The notes: a model not told the origin generated them from the sequence alone. A stretch of DNA of 64,000 nucleotides from Pythium myriotylum (GCA_023091665.1 JALJCQ010000013.1:310001-374000), one strand, 5' to 3'. Shown: positions 50,828-60,965, counted from the stretch's first letter. A program made the numbers and translations.

Positions 50828-52543
50828 TTACAAAACTGACCACATCGTGGCGCCGCCCAGGACGAGTCCGACGAAGGAGATGGAGCGAGGCGACCGAGCC
50901 TCCGAGGACACTCCGGGCGCCGCCGCGGGGCTCTCGCGCGCGCCGAAGATGAGCGTTTGCACGGCGCGCGCGGGCACGGAAGTCCGGACGTCGCGCTGGC
51001 CCTGGGCGTCGCGCACGGTGACGTTGAGCGAGGCGTTGCCGCGGTTCTGCAGCACGAGCACGAGCTGCTGCTCGGGCGTGAGGAACGCGACGCGGTCCAC
51101 GGCCTTCCACGTCGCCGAGTCGGCAGCCGACGACGCGACGTCGAGCGAGACCCGCGTCGAGTTGGGCGGCAGGAACTTGGCCACGTGGCCCAGGACATAG
51201 TACATGGGCTGCTTGTAGAACTCGACGCCGCCTTTCTCGTCGGCGATGATGGGCGCATCGACGACGTTGCCGACCCAGTTGGGCCCGCCGTCCGTGTCCA
51301 AGATGAGGTTCCAGTCGGTCCAGCCGACGGCGAAGTTGGCCAGGTCGTTGATGATGTCGCGCGCGTAGTTCTCGGCGCGACGCCACATGATGGCCGTGTC
51401 GTTGAGCTTGGTGCCGCGGCCCGTGCCGACGCCGTCGGGCATGGAGCCTTCGCAGGCCTCGGTCGGGAGGATGAAGATGTCCGGGTACTTGGCGTGGAAG
51501 TCGGCGAGGTCCTTGAAGTTGCCCAGGCCATCGGCGATGAAGTCGATGTTCTTGTACCAGTGGACACCGACGCCCGTGACGTACTGCTTGGCGTCCGGGT
51601 CGTCGAGCGTGGGCGGCGCCCACTGGTTCAGCAAGTCCTTTTGGTCGTCCATCATGATGATCGTGAGCTCCGGGTGGTTCTTCTTGAGTAGCGGACCGAG
51701 GTCTTTCTTGATAAAATCTCGTTCCTGGGTGCTGTTGAAGCGAAGCTGCTGCCAGCTCAGTAGCGAGAGCGCCGGCTTGTCGGGCTCGTTCTGCGGCGTG
51801 ATGGCGAAGAACGTAATGCCTTCTTTCTTGTACTCGTCAAAAAAGCGCGAGTAGTAGAGCGCTGTGGCCTTCCAGTACGGGTCGCCGGGCTCGCCGATGA
51901 TGTGCGAGTTGATGGTCGAGTTCTCACGCGTCACCCACGCCGGCGGCGCCCACGAGGACGCAAAGAGCGGCAGCTTGCGCGACGAGGCCTTGAGCACGCG
52001 CTGGATGAACTCGAGCTTGTGTGTGGCGTTCGACTTGTCGATGTCGATCGAAAAGTGTTTCATCTCAAGATCGCCCTCCACGGGGTTGTACGAGTAGATG
52101 GACTCGGAAAAGTCGGTCGAGCCGATGGGCACACGCCCGAGCGAGTACTGGAGTCCGTTCTTGCCAAAGTAAGCCTCAATGAACTTGTCCTGGACCTCGG
52201 GCAGCAGCTTGTACGTATTGATGGACGACGCGTCCGTGAACGCGCCGCCGAAGCCCAGGATCTTCTGGTACGTCACAGACGTGTCGAGCACGATCGTGGC
52301 CTCGCTGGCGGCAGCGGGCTCGGACTTGAGCGCCGTGTAGTTGAGTCGGTCGCCCGCGAGCGACGTCACGAAGACGCCGACGTCGCCGGCGCCGAGCGAC
52401 TGGTACTCGCTCGGGATCTCGTCGCATTGCGTGGCGTTGCAGACGCAGACGCCGGCGAGCTCTTTGCCGAAACGCGACGAGTAGGACGAGCACGATGCGG
52501 CGACCGAGACGCCGGCGACGGAGAAGAAAGCGAGCCAGCGCAT
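50828..52543 (-). CDS. GH30 hydrolase, gene 4, with probable GPI-anchor signal
   Basis: The product is 571 residues with a signal peptide (MRWLAFFSVAGVSVA). GH30 hallmarks are QKILGFGGAFTDASS, ITPQNEPDKP and ILPTEACEG. It shares the TPQNEP form with gene 5. The C-terminus is extended by an Ala/Pro/Ser-rich stretch and a hydrophobic end (ISFVGLVLGGATMWSVL) without following charges. That is the layout of a GPI-anchor signal, so the enzyme may be held at the cell surface. This is predicted from pattern only. Confidence 0.9.
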   Translation of the reverse strand: MRWLAFFSVAGVSVAASCSSYSSRFGKELAGVCVCNATQCDEIPSEYQSLGAGDVGVFVTSLAGDRLNYTALKSEPAAASEATIVLDTSVTYQKILGFGGAFTDASSINTYKLLPEVQDKFIEAYFGKNGLQYSLGRVPIGSTDFSESIYSYNPVEGDLEMKHFSIDIDKSNATHKLEFIQRVLKASSRKLPLFASSWAPPAWVTRENSTINSHIIGEPGDPYWKATALYYSRFFDEYKKEGITFFAITPQNEPDKPALSLLSWQQLRFNSTQERDFIKKDLGPLLKKNHPELTIIMMDDQKDLLNQWAPPTLDDPDAKQYVTGVGVHWYKNIDFIADGLGNFKDLADFHAKYPDIFILPTEACEGSMPDGVGTGRGTKLNDTAIMWRRAENYARDIINDLANFAVGWTDWNLILDTDGGPNWVGNVVDAPIIADEKGGVEFYKQPMYYVLGHVAKFLPPNSTRVSLDVASSAADSATWKAVDRVAFLTPEQQLVLVLQNRGNASLNVTVRDAQGQRDVRTSVPARAVQTLIFGARESPAAAPGVSSEARSPRSISFVGLVLGGATMWSVL

Positions 52544-52816
52544 GGGCGCGCCGGAGCACGAAGAGCAAGTGAAGGAGACTCGGTGGCGAAGGTCTGGTCC
52601 GAGGCTTCCCGCGACAGACGAACAGTCCGGAAATGTACTGATTTAGAAGGGAGACGGTGACTGGTATCAGGTCAGCTGGATGACTGAGAGGTTTACTGAT
52701 TTAGGAGATCTGAGAGGAAAAACAGGTTTTGTGGGGGGAAACATGTTTAGGACAAAAATTGGCATTTTGGATCGGGGCTGGGCTCGCGCTCGACGAGGCG
52801 AGAGGAAGAGCGGGGC

Positions 52817-54733
52817 TTAGCAGGCCGGACGCTTGGTCGTGGGGGCCGGCGTGGTCGTGATCGGCTCTGGAGGGCTCGGCAGAGGGCACGGCGTCGATGG
52901 TTTCGGAGTCGTCGTGTTGGGCACCGTGGCCGTCGGCGTCGGCGTCGTCGGGCTTGGGGTCGGCGTTGGTGCCGTCGTGGTCGGTGTCGGCGTTGGAACC
53001 GTCGTCGTAGTCGGCGTTGGCGTGGTCGGTGTTGGCGTGGTCGGCGTTGGCGTGGTCGGTGTTGGCGTGGTCGGTGTCGGCGTGGTCGGTGTTGGCGTGG
53101 TCGGCACTGGGGTCGAGGCCTTGGGCTCGGCGAAGAGCACGGTCTGCACGGCATTGCCCGGGAGCGTGAGGGCCACAGCACGTCCACTGGCGGCGTCTCG
53201 CAGCTTGAGCTGCAGCGCGAAGGTCTCGCGGTTGGAGAACACAGCGACGACCTGGCCGCTCGGCGTCACGAAGGCCACGCGGTCGACCTTGACGAACTTT
53301 TTCTCGTCCGAGACCGCGAGCGAGATGCGCACCGAGCCCGGGGGCACGAACTTGGAGAGATGACCGAGCACGTAGTACATGGGCTGCTTGTAAAACTCGG
53401 CGCCCGAGATCTCGTCGACGATGATGGGCGCATCGACGTCGTTGCCAACCCAGTTGGGCATGCTTTTGGTGTCGAGCGCGAGGTTCCAGTCGATCCAGCC
53501 GACAGCGAAGTTGGCCAGGTCGTTGATGATGTCGCGCGCGTAGTTCTCGGCGCGACGCCACGTGATGGCCGGTTCGAGCAGCCGCACGCCCTTACCCGTG
53601 CCCACGATCTCAGGCAGCGAGCCTTCGCTCGCCTCGGTCGCGATGATGAATACGTCCGGATAGAGCTTGTGGAACGCCGCGAGGTTCTGGAAGTTGCCTA
53701 GGTCGTCGTCGATGAAGCCGACATTCTTGTACCAGTGGACAGCGACACCCGAGACGTACTGGCGCGCCTCCGGGTCGTTAAGCGTGGCCTGCGGCCACTC
53801 GGGCAGCAGATCTTTCTGGTCGTCCATCATGATGAGAATCACTTCCGGATGGTTCTTGCGCAGGATCGGACCAAGGTCTTTCTTGATGAAGTCGCGCTGC
53901 TGCGTGTTGTTGAAGCGGTGTTGGTTCCAGTAGAGGAAGCCGAACTGCTCGTTCGGCTCGTTCTGCGGCGTCATGGCCCAGAACGTCACGCCTTCTTTCT
54001 TGTACTCGTCCAGGAACCGCGAGTAGTAGAGCGCGAGCGCCTTCCAGTAGGGCTCGCCGGGCTCGCCGATGAGGTGGCAGTTCTGCACGACCTTCTCGCG
54101 AGTCATCCACGTCGGCGGCGCCCACGAAGACGCGACGAGGTCCACCTTACGAACTGCAGCCGAGAGCGCGCGCTTGATGAACGGGATCTTCTTTGCCTTG
54201 TCCATGTCCACCGAGAAGTTCTTCATCTCGAGGTCGCCCTCCACGGGGTTGTACGCGTAGATGGTCTCCGAATAGTCGGTGCCGCCGATGGGCACACGGC
54301 CGAGCGAGTACTGGAGTCCGTTCTTGCCCCAGTAGGCCTGGATGAACTTCTCCTGAAGATCGGGCTTGAGTCGGTAGTGGTTGACGGCTGCGGCATCGGT
54401 GAAGGCGCCGCCAAAGCCCTTGATCGTCTGGTACTTGACGGCCGTGTCAAGTGTGATCTCGATCGTACCAGCGGCCGTCGTGCCGTTCGCACCGTCGAGC
54501 GGGAGCGTCGAGTACGCGAGACGGTCGCCGCCCTTGAAAGACGTTTGGAAGAGACCGACCTTGTCGCCCGGGAGCGAGAGGTACTCGCTCGAGACTTCAT
54601 CGCACGACGCCGACGTGCAGACGCAGACGCCGTCGATCTCTTTCCCGTAGCGAGCCGAGTAGGATGAGCACTTGGCGTCCGCCGTGATCGCGAGAAGCGC
54701 GAGCGAAAGCACGAGCGAGCGAGGTGAGAGCAT
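52817..54733 (-). CDS. GH30 hydrolase, gene 5, with Thr/Pro mucin-like tail
   Basis: The product is 638 residues with a signal peptide (MLSPRSLVLSLALLAITADA). GH30 hallmarks are QTIKGFGGAFTDAAA, MTPQNEPNEQ and IIATEASEG. After the catalytic and sandwich domains (to about residue 540) comes a 95-residue tail of Thr/Pro repeats (TTPTP units) ending in TKRPAC. Such tails are usually O-glycosylated spacers or wall-linking segments. The tail has no hydrophobic end, so a GPI anchor is unlikely. It is the first gene of the minus-strand array. Confidence 0.9.
   Translation of the reverse strand: MLSPRSLVLSLALLAITADAKCSSYSARYGKEIDGVCVCTSASCDEVSSEYLSLPGDKVGLFQTSFKGGDRLAYSTLPLDGANGTTAAGTIEITLDTAVKYQTIKGFGGAFTDAAAVNHYRLKPDLQEKFIQAYWGKNGLQYSLGRVPIGGTDYSETIYAYNPVEGDLEMKNFSVDMDKAKKIPFIKRALSAAVRKVDLVASSWAPPTWMTREKVVQNCHLIGEPGEPYWKALALYYSRFLDEYKKEGVTFWAMTPQNEPNEQFGFLYWNQHRFNNTQQRDFIKKDLGPILRKNHPEVILIMMDDQKDLLPEWPQATLNDPEARQYVSGVAVHWYKNVGFIDDDLGNFQNLAAFHKLYPDVFIIATEASEGSLPEIVGTGKGVRLLEPAITWRRAENYARDIINDLANFAVGWIDWNLALDTKSMPNWVGNDVDAPIIVDEISGAEFYKQPMYYVLGHLSKFVPPGSVRISLAVSDEKKFVKVDRVAFVTPSGQVVAVFSNRETFALQLKLRDAASGRAVALTLPGNAVQTVLFAEPKASTPVPTTPTPTTPTPTTPTPTTPTPTTPTPTTPTPTTTTVPTPTPTTTAPTPTPSPTTPTPTATVPNTTTPKPSTPCPLPSPPEPITTTPAPTTKRPAC
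53011..53100 (-). repeat. 15-bp coding minisatellite in GH30 gene 5
   Basis: Six consecutive 15-bp units of the form TCGGYGTTGGCGTGG (plus strand), with one T/C variant, encode the TTPTP repeats of the tail. The unit length keeps the frame, so copy number can vary without breaking the gene. Confidence 0.9.
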
Positions 54734-54966
54734 CGAGGTGCGAGTCAGCTGCGGGCAGGCGGGCGGATTCGAGAGTGAGTCTCGGGGGTACGACTGGACT
54801 TGTCCTCGTTCATGTCTTGGAAGGTCGACGGAATCAGAGGAAGAGTGATATTAGTCGTGTTTCGTCATGCCAAGCGGCCGTCACGCCACCACTGCTTTCG
54901 ATGGTTGCGTCCCATGCGACTGACAGATGCGAGTCGATCACGGGCGTCCACCGAAGAGCTCTAATA

Positions 54967-55997
54967 ACGTAAACTCGCAGATAAAAGACCGGTCTTTTAT
55001 TGAATTTTAGGCCGCCATGTCCGGAATTTAGTGACATCGGTCTTATATTCAAGCGGTCTTATATTTCCTACGGGTCAATCAACGTTATATCATCAAAGGC
55101 CTCACAAAGGACATCACCTTCACCAATATCTGGTGGCTGTACAGGATCACCATCACTTACACAGTTCCACGCATTTCGAAACGCTTGGCCCTAGACGTGG
55201 TGTCGACTGATGTGCCACTCGTCCATGTTGTCTACAAACCCCACTCGCTTGATCGACGTTTGAATAACACTATCATGAACCGCACGCCACGCATCCCTGA
55301 CCCATGATGACACGACATCGACTGACGCAGGCTTTAGATTCCCTCCTCGTGTGTATTGGACCTTGTCCGATCGCTTCCACATGTCAATCAATGGTCCACC
55401 CGCAGTGATAGCGATTGCAACAGCAACGTCAGCGATCCAGGCTCTCGAAACCTTCTCCTTACGTAGTCGCCGCTCCGTTATGAGATCGAGTAGCTCATTC
55501 TCGAGCATTCCCAAGACAGGCTTCCTGCCACCACCACTCAACCGGAACGATCGATCGAACTCACAGCGAATGACAAAACGATCGGACCACCACTTACGGC
55601 AGTCACGCTCACGAATCTTCCATCCCTTTGAGTTGAAGTGTGCGGCCGCACGAGACGCAACCCCACCGTTCTTTTCGATCCAGTCGATGACTTCCATCTT
55701 TGTCGCGACGCTGATGCTTGCACGTACCGGGCCCATGGCTTACTTTGGAAGTTGCGTTGAGTCGCTGTTGTCTCTGTCACTTACGATGTGAAAATGATGA
55801 TAGCAATGGCTGGCCTACCGGTAGTGGGCCATTGCGCGGGCCACGTTTCAATTCTGCCGCCATTTTGCCCACATGTCACATATTCCAAGCGGTCTTGTAT
55901 TCAGGCGGTCTTGTATTTCTGCACTAGGTCTCTGCGTGAGTCACTATATCGAGGAGGTCTTGTATTCCATAGAGGTCTTTTATTTGAGAGAATACGT
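54967..55997. mobile_element. Pogo/Tc-type DNA element, 1031 bp, non-autonomous
   Basis: The ends are imperfect terminal inverted repeats of about 24 bp: ACGTAAACTC...ATAAAAGACC on the left and, reverse complemented, ACGTATTCTC...ATAAAAGACC on the right. TA lies on both sides (54965-54966 and 55998-55999), the target duplication of this superfamily. Subterminal GGTCTT(A/G/T)TATT motifs recur on both sides, as transposase-binding repeats often do. The single ORF encodes only a DNA-binding part. Confidence 0.8.
55191..55736 (-). pseudogene. Pogo/CENP-B-like transposase N-terminal fragment
   Basis: The product is 181 residues. Two helix-turn-helix segments are visible: KMEVIDWIEKNGGVASRAAAHF near the start, and ENELLDLITERRLRKEKVSRAWI near 80-102, like the CENP-B/Tc5-type DNA-binding pair of pogo transposases. 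The reading stops before a DDE catalytic domain, after VGFVDNMDEWHIS. It could bind the terminal repeats but not cut. It may compete with or regulate a full transposase elsewhere. Confidence 0.7.
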
Positions 55998-56347
55998 TAG
56001 TTGCTGACTTTCCATGGGAGACGCGTATACATGAGTCTGTTGCACAACGCCGGGGCAAGCTGTCACGCTTGACTCGACAGTAAACTGTGAGCAGGATCGC
56101 TTGATGCCACGCTGCATGATGGAGCTTGGTGTTGTGATGCCATGGACGTCAGGCGAAAAATGGCTGGTGGGGTTGGAGCTTCTGACAAATCACACACGTC
56201 ACAGACAACACGGTGGAATCAGGTTTTGCACACGTCACATATATGCGACGTGTGAAAACACTGTTTACGTCCCACGAGGGTCGCTCTATCGATCTTTCCC
56301 ACAACTATTCGACACGGTCAGTCCTCGCTGCTCGCCGATCACGAGCC
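55998..56347. other. Short intergenic stretch
   Basis: About 350 bp between the pogo-like element and the 3' end of the RNF10 gene. I see nothing specific. Confidence 0.4.
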
Positions 56348-58505
56348 CTAGCGGTAGGAGCGTCGCTGAGAGGTCGAGAAGAGCTGCGTGCCCTTCTTCA
56401 TGGCCCCTTTCTTCTTGCCTGCGGCTCCTCGGCCGCCCGAGGGAGGACCGAACGAGAGCGGCCCACTCGGGGATCCCCACATGGACGGAGAGCTCGTCAC
56501 GTCTCTCGTGGTCGTAGCGGCTGCACCACCTAGTGGAGGGTAGTACCCCGAGTTGCGCGTGATGGTAGCGAATGAGGCATCACTGTCAGGCGGACACTCA
56601 GCAATCGGGAAGGCAGTCGACGCGTCGCTCCTCGAGTACTCTTCGAGCTGGAGACCTTCGTGGAAGGCGTCTGACAGCGACATCTCCGCAGGAGCCGGCC
56701 AGTTCTCTTCTCCATCGTCGAGAGAAAAGCCACGCAGGGAGTTGGCGTACTCCGAGTATAGTGGCGGCGACTTGGGCGACGCAGCAGAGCCGTTGGCCTT
56801 ACGAGTCTTCTTGTCGGCCTCTCGCTTCGCACGACGCTGCTTCTCGCGCTTCTTGAACTCACCGCGGAACGACTGCAGCGTCTCTGCAGACAAGATCTCG
56901 CTCAAGTCGAGCTCGCAGACGTAAAAGTCGCAGAACTTGGGCAGATGGCCGAGGAAACGATAGCGTTTTTGGACCTCGTCGTCCATCACAAGATGCTCCA
57001 CCTCGAGGACGCGTCCTTTGATCGTGTCCGGAAGTCGCTCGTAATGGAGAGCATTGGATGGCTCGAAGCGAGCCGAGGTGGGAGGGGATGAAGCGCCCGC
57101 CCAAGCTTCTTCAAGAGCAGACGCGGCCTCATCGACCTCAACGCTGGGCTTGCGCGTATTCTCAGCAAACTCCTTCGTGAGGCACTTCATATTGAGCGGA
57201 TGGAGCACGACGTAGCATCCGTTTTGCTGTTGATAAAACGAGTACAGATCGCTCGGCCCGAGCCCTTCCAGCGACTGGAACTTGCCCTCGATCTCGGAAG
57301 ACGATTGATTCGCCTCGTAACCCGCGAGGCGTCCCGATGTCGCCTTCATGGCTTCCTCGACAAAGGGAAGCGTGTCGATATCTCCACTACTACGGCACTC
57401 GGCGTCCAGAGCCTCGAGGTCGCGCATCTCGCTCATCGCTAGCTGCAGCAAGTACTCGTGGGTCGACTCGAGGATGCGTGCGTACTTGGCTTCCTCATCG
57501 TACACGGTCGGCAGCTTGCGCACGCGCTTACGAGGCGCCGTGAGGGTCTCCGTGGAGTCACGGATATGCGGGAAGAGACTGGCTTTGGGGCGCTGCAGGA
57601 ACTGGAAAGTCGCTTGTGCGTCGACACGCGGCGGAAGCTGCACGCTGTCGAGCCGCACGCTGCGCAGCTGGCCCTTTTGCACTGAGTCAAAGCACATGGG
57701 GCAGCGGCGCCAGTACTTGTCGGTCATGGAGAGATAGCGCAGGATACACGGCCAGCTAAGCATCCACGAACGAGACACAAAAGTCAGAGGATCCATCCCT
57801 TCCTGTCGCCACTAGCAGATCGCACCAGAAGATGTGGCCGCAGCGCGTGATCTTTGGCGCGCGGAAGTCGTCCAAGCAGATTGGACAGGTCGCGGGACTC
57901 GACTCGTCGTACCAGAGCAGCACCTGCTCGACGGATTTCCCTGTATCCATAAGTACATTTTTCCATCAGCCCTACCAACTCGAGCCTTCATCCGACCTCA
58001 AGTCGTCGTACATTCCGTGAGCGTTTCGATGTCCCAGCAAGAAACGGCGTTGTCGTCCGTGAGCGGCGCGATCACGAAGCGGTAGCTAGCAAAAAAAAAA
58101 CGCACAGAGTCGCATGAGCTTTTGTCCGTCCAAAACAACCGGACCGCGTCTCGTCTCACTTGGCGTGGAGATACTCCTGCTGCGTGCGCACGGGCACGTG
58201 CTTCTTCTTCTTGCCGTGCGCGTGAGAGGTCTTCTCGCGCTCGGGCAGCTGGAAGTTGAGCAAGTGGTTGGCCGAGAGCCCGTTGCGCGTCATGCGCCCG
58301 CCGTCAAACTCGATATACTAGCTCCAACACACACACATCCATGAGCTCCCACCGAGCCCCCACGACGACGCAACACGACGGCCCACGTACGTCGCGTTCT
58401 TTCTTCGAAGTTCCACGCCGAGAGCCATTGTTTCTGGGAGAGACACACGACCGACGTGAGCTGCCGAGCAGCTCCGAACGGCGGACGATTGCGCACGCAC
58501 CGCAT
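56348..58505 (-). CDS. RNF10-type RING E3 ubiquitin ligase, six exons
   Basis: The spliced model has exons 58501-58505, 58391-58433, 58160-58317, 58012-58085, 57826-57940 and 56348-57755. They sum to 1803 nt, or 600 residues plus stop. The five introns of 67-74 nt are all GT-AG. Support is the RNF10 pattern: NHLLNFQLPERE, then HANYRFVIAP, WKSVEQVLLW, the C3HC4 RING (CPICLDDF at about 112, CGHIFCWPC across an intron, CPMC), and a conserved middle region. The C-terminus is basic and Gly-rich. The last four exons are firm. The first two, including the 5-nt ATGCG exon, rest on splice signals and phase only. The product is expected to be a cytosolic ubiquitin ligase. Confidence 0.82.
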
Positions 58506-58871
58506 ATCGTAGCGAAGCCGATAAGAGTTGCGGAAAGAAAGAGAAGCCAAGGCACGCGGTGCAAGCGACGGGGCGCACGAGCAGCAGCAGCAGCGAAGTG
58601 GAGAGGGGGGGAAGCGCGGCGATCCGAGGCAGAACGCGGGCGGCGCGGGGCGTGCGGCGGCGACGATCTCTCGCGGATGGAAAGAACCAGCGAGATTCGG
58701 CGGGGTCGAGCCGCACTTTCCGCCAATGAAATCATCTCAATTCATAATATCAGCCAATAGAGTTCAGTTGACTGTGCTCATTGGCGGAAAAGATCAGCGT
58801 AAGATACCGGTTTCCTGATCGGTTGGGCCGTAGCTCCTCGCGAGCTCATCGATCACAGATCAGGAAGGAGA
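58506..58871. other. Divergent intergenic region (RNF10 / LYR protein)
   Basis: 366 bp between two divergent start codons. It holds the CCAAT-containing inverted repeat at 58717-58790. Confidence 0.5.
58717..58790. promoter_or_regulatory. CCAAT-containing inverted repeat in a divergent promoter
   Basis: TTTCCGCCAATGA at 58717-58729 is exactly complemented at 58778-58790. A third CCAAT lies between them (GCCAATAG, 58753-58760). The spacing and position, about 80 bp before the LYR start and about 210 bp before the RNF10 start, suggest a shared promoter bound by a CCAAT factor. TCATTGGCGG also loosely resembles an oomycete initiator. Confidence 0.55.
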
Positions 58872-59177
58872 ATGGAGCGCTCGCGCGAAGTCGTGCGACT
58901 CTACCGGCGCGTGCTCAAGCTCGCGAAGCAGTACCCGAGCATCAAGCGCGACGCGATCGTCGAGGACATCAAGCTCGAGTTCCACGAGGCCAAGCATCTC
59001 ACGGACGCGCGCGCGATCGAGACCAAGATGGCGGCCGCGCGCGCCGGCATCGCCGAGCTCGCCATGTACACCAAGCTCTCGCCCTCGGCGACCTCGTGGA
59101 GCGTCGACGTCGCGCGCGAGGTCAAGCCCCAGCAGCACGCCGACGCCGGCGTCAAGATTGTCGGTGATAAGAAATAA
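58872..59177 (+). CDS. LYR-motif protein (LYRM1-like, Complex1_LYR family)
   Basis: The product is 101 residues. The N-terminus VVRLYRRVLKLAKQYPS carries the LYR tripeptide. The following charged helices (DAIVEDIKLEFHEAKHLTD...) match the three-helix fold and usual length of the family. LYR proteins act in mitochondria as assembly factors that recruit Fe-S cluster machinery or bind acyl-carrier protein. The resemblance is closest to LYRM1-type members. It converges on the two-exon gene whose stop codon is 17 bp away. Confidence 0.8.
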   Translation: MERSREVVRLYRRVLKLAKQYPSIKRDAIVEDIKLEFHEAKHLTDARAIETKMAAARAGIAELAMYTKLSPSATSWSVDVAREVKPQQHADAGVKIVGDKK

Positions 59178-59193
59178 AGAAACAAGAACAAAG

Positions 59194-59784
59194 TCACGAG
59201 CGCGGTGTTGGGTTGGGGTTATAGAGAGCGTTGCAGTGGATCGGCGGACACGCGTCGCAGCCCTGGCAGCACTGCTCGCAAACGGGGCCGAACTGGGTCT
59301 GCGGGATGAGAATGAGGTCGCCGGTCTGCTTGGACGTCGTCATGTTGAGGAACTCGCTGATGGGCGAGTCTTCGTCCGTGGCCTGGAGGGTGCACGAATA
59401 GGAAAGTGAGTCGATCCCAGGGCTGGTAGATGTTTAACAAGACCGTACTCGGATCGCATGCGGGATGGTCTCGGCCGGGTCCTTGAAGTAGCCGAACCAG
59501 TACGTTTGCCGCGCGCTCGGCGGCCAGCCGTGCGGGTTGGGCGATGCAAACACGATCGCGAGCACCTCCTGGAAGAGTGGACTGCGCCGGATCATGCCGT
59601 CGTCGTCGCGTAGCTCGATGCGTGGCCGCAGCTGCGCGAACGTGACGGTCTTGAACTCGCTGTCGTCGAGCTGCAGCGTGCCCACTGTCGGTAGCAGGCC
59701 GCCCTCCATGGTGCCCACGACGTACGAGTTCTGCTCGCGACGGTCCGACGGGAACGTGAACACGCGCACCTTCACACGCACCAT
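59194..59784 (-). CDS. Two-exon gene, unrecognised protein with Cys-rich end
   Basis: The exons are 59449-59784 and 59194-59382 with a 66-nt GT-AG intron (59383-59448, GTACGG...CCAG). The product is 174 residues from ATG 59784 (MVRVKVRVFTFP). The first part is beta-rich (QNSYVVGTMEGGLLPTVG, FKTVTFAQLRPRIELRDDDG). The last 60 residues end in a Cys-rich cluster (CEQCCQGCDACPPIHC) that could bind metal. I recognise no family. The open frame continues upstream to 59850 without an ATG. Confidence 0.65.
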
Positions 59785-59993
59785 GGCGATCCGGAAATAC
59801 TCGCCGACCCGACGGATCTGCGACTGTTTGGAGGATGGCTCCCATAACACTCATTTGGAGATTGGACGAATGAACGGTTGGGATATTCTATGACTGAGTG
59901 GAGCAGATATGTAGGCGCGTCCCCATCGACGCTCGTTATCATGACATTTCGTCACGTGGGTCGCTCAACGCTCAATGAGTTTTCGAATAGTAA

Positions 59994-60840
59994 TCAGCAC
60001 GCGACCGGCTGGACACCAGCACCTTTCCAGTACTCGGAGCCGTAGTTGACGAAGATCTGCTCGCCGACCTGAACCGCTCGAGTGGTAAACTGCACTCACC
60101 ACACACACACACACACAATCAAATCAGTCTCCAACGGCCAGCAACACCCATGGCCACAGACACACACGTACACAGTAGATGTGGAGAATGCCTCGTCGGA
60201 TCATCGGCGTGAACGTCGCGTTGGGCGCGTCGCTGTGGTTGATACATCGGATCTCGTTCCCGAACTCGAGCGCACTCACGCGGAGCTCTCCGCGCTCAAA
60301 GAACGACGGGTAGCAGACCCCGTAGGCGTCGTGGCCGGTGGCCGTGTCGGCATTCACCTGCACCATCCCCGTGTACTCGCCGACCAGTTCTCCCGCAGCG
60401 AGTGCCGACGTCGCGAACAGCCCAAGGCCGTTGTCTTCCTCGCTGTCGTCGAGCATCACGGCGTGGCCGATCGCGACGTTCGCGGAGACTTGCGCCCAGG
60501 CGTCGTGGGCCATGTCGACTGTCGCAAAGCCGTCGTCCGCGTCCCCCGAGAAGCCCCAGAACGCGTAGTTTCGCAGCATGTGCGAGCTCTGGAAGAGCAG
60601 CTTGGTCGTGTACGTGCATTGCATGAGCTGCTGCGCCTGGTCGATGGAGATTCGCACGAGTTCGCCGGCTCGTGAGACGTAGGGCAGCGTGAGCAGGTCC
60701 GTGGCCGCGTGCACGTCACAGGCATCGCTGGCGTGGGCGAGCGTCGAGACTCGCGTCGTGGCGTCGTAGACGAAGCACGCCTCGCGGTCGAGGCACCGCA
60801 GGCCTCGGCACGAAGGCGTCTCGACGATTGCTGAAGCCAT
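59994..60840 (-). CDS. SET-domain protein 1 (putative lysine methyltransferase)
   Basis: The exons are 60172-60840 and 59994-60089 with an 82-nt intron (60090-60171) that contains a CA repeat. The start ATG 60840 gives MASAIVETPSCRGLRCLDREACF. The SET domain shows NGLGLFATSALAAGELVGEYTG, NEIRCINHSDAPN and, after splicing, GEQIFVNYG, the usual SAM-binding and catalytic motifs. The N-terminal 80 residues have several Cys and may bind zinc. Length is 254 residues. It is a tandem paralogue of the gene at 61670. The substrate is unknown. Confidence 0.8.
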
Positions 60841-60930
60841 TTTGCAATCGGGACAAGCGGCCACGCACTTCCAGTCGATACAGAACAGAGGAGAAACAAT
60901 TCAGAAAACGAAATGAATTGAGGGAGCTGC

Positions 60931-60965
60931 TAAGTTAACCAATGTAGCCATGTAGTGACGTCAGC
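60931..60965 (+). repeat. 35-bp direct repeat, left copy
   Basis: Matches 61640-61674 with two mismatches; it starts TAAGTTAACCAATGTAGCCA. The right copy covers the stop codon of SET gene 2. The two copies bracket about 670 bp. Confidence 0.85.

Noticed and set aside
53009..53105. CRISPR-like regular repeats
   Set aside because: The units are 15 bp, contiguous and without spacers, and they encode a Thr/Pro tail in a eukaryotic gene.
58304..58735. 143-codon minus-strand frame upstream of RNF10
   Set aside because: Only the short part at 58391-58433 fits the spliced RNF10 model; the rest is Arg/Ser-rich and covers the divergent promoter.
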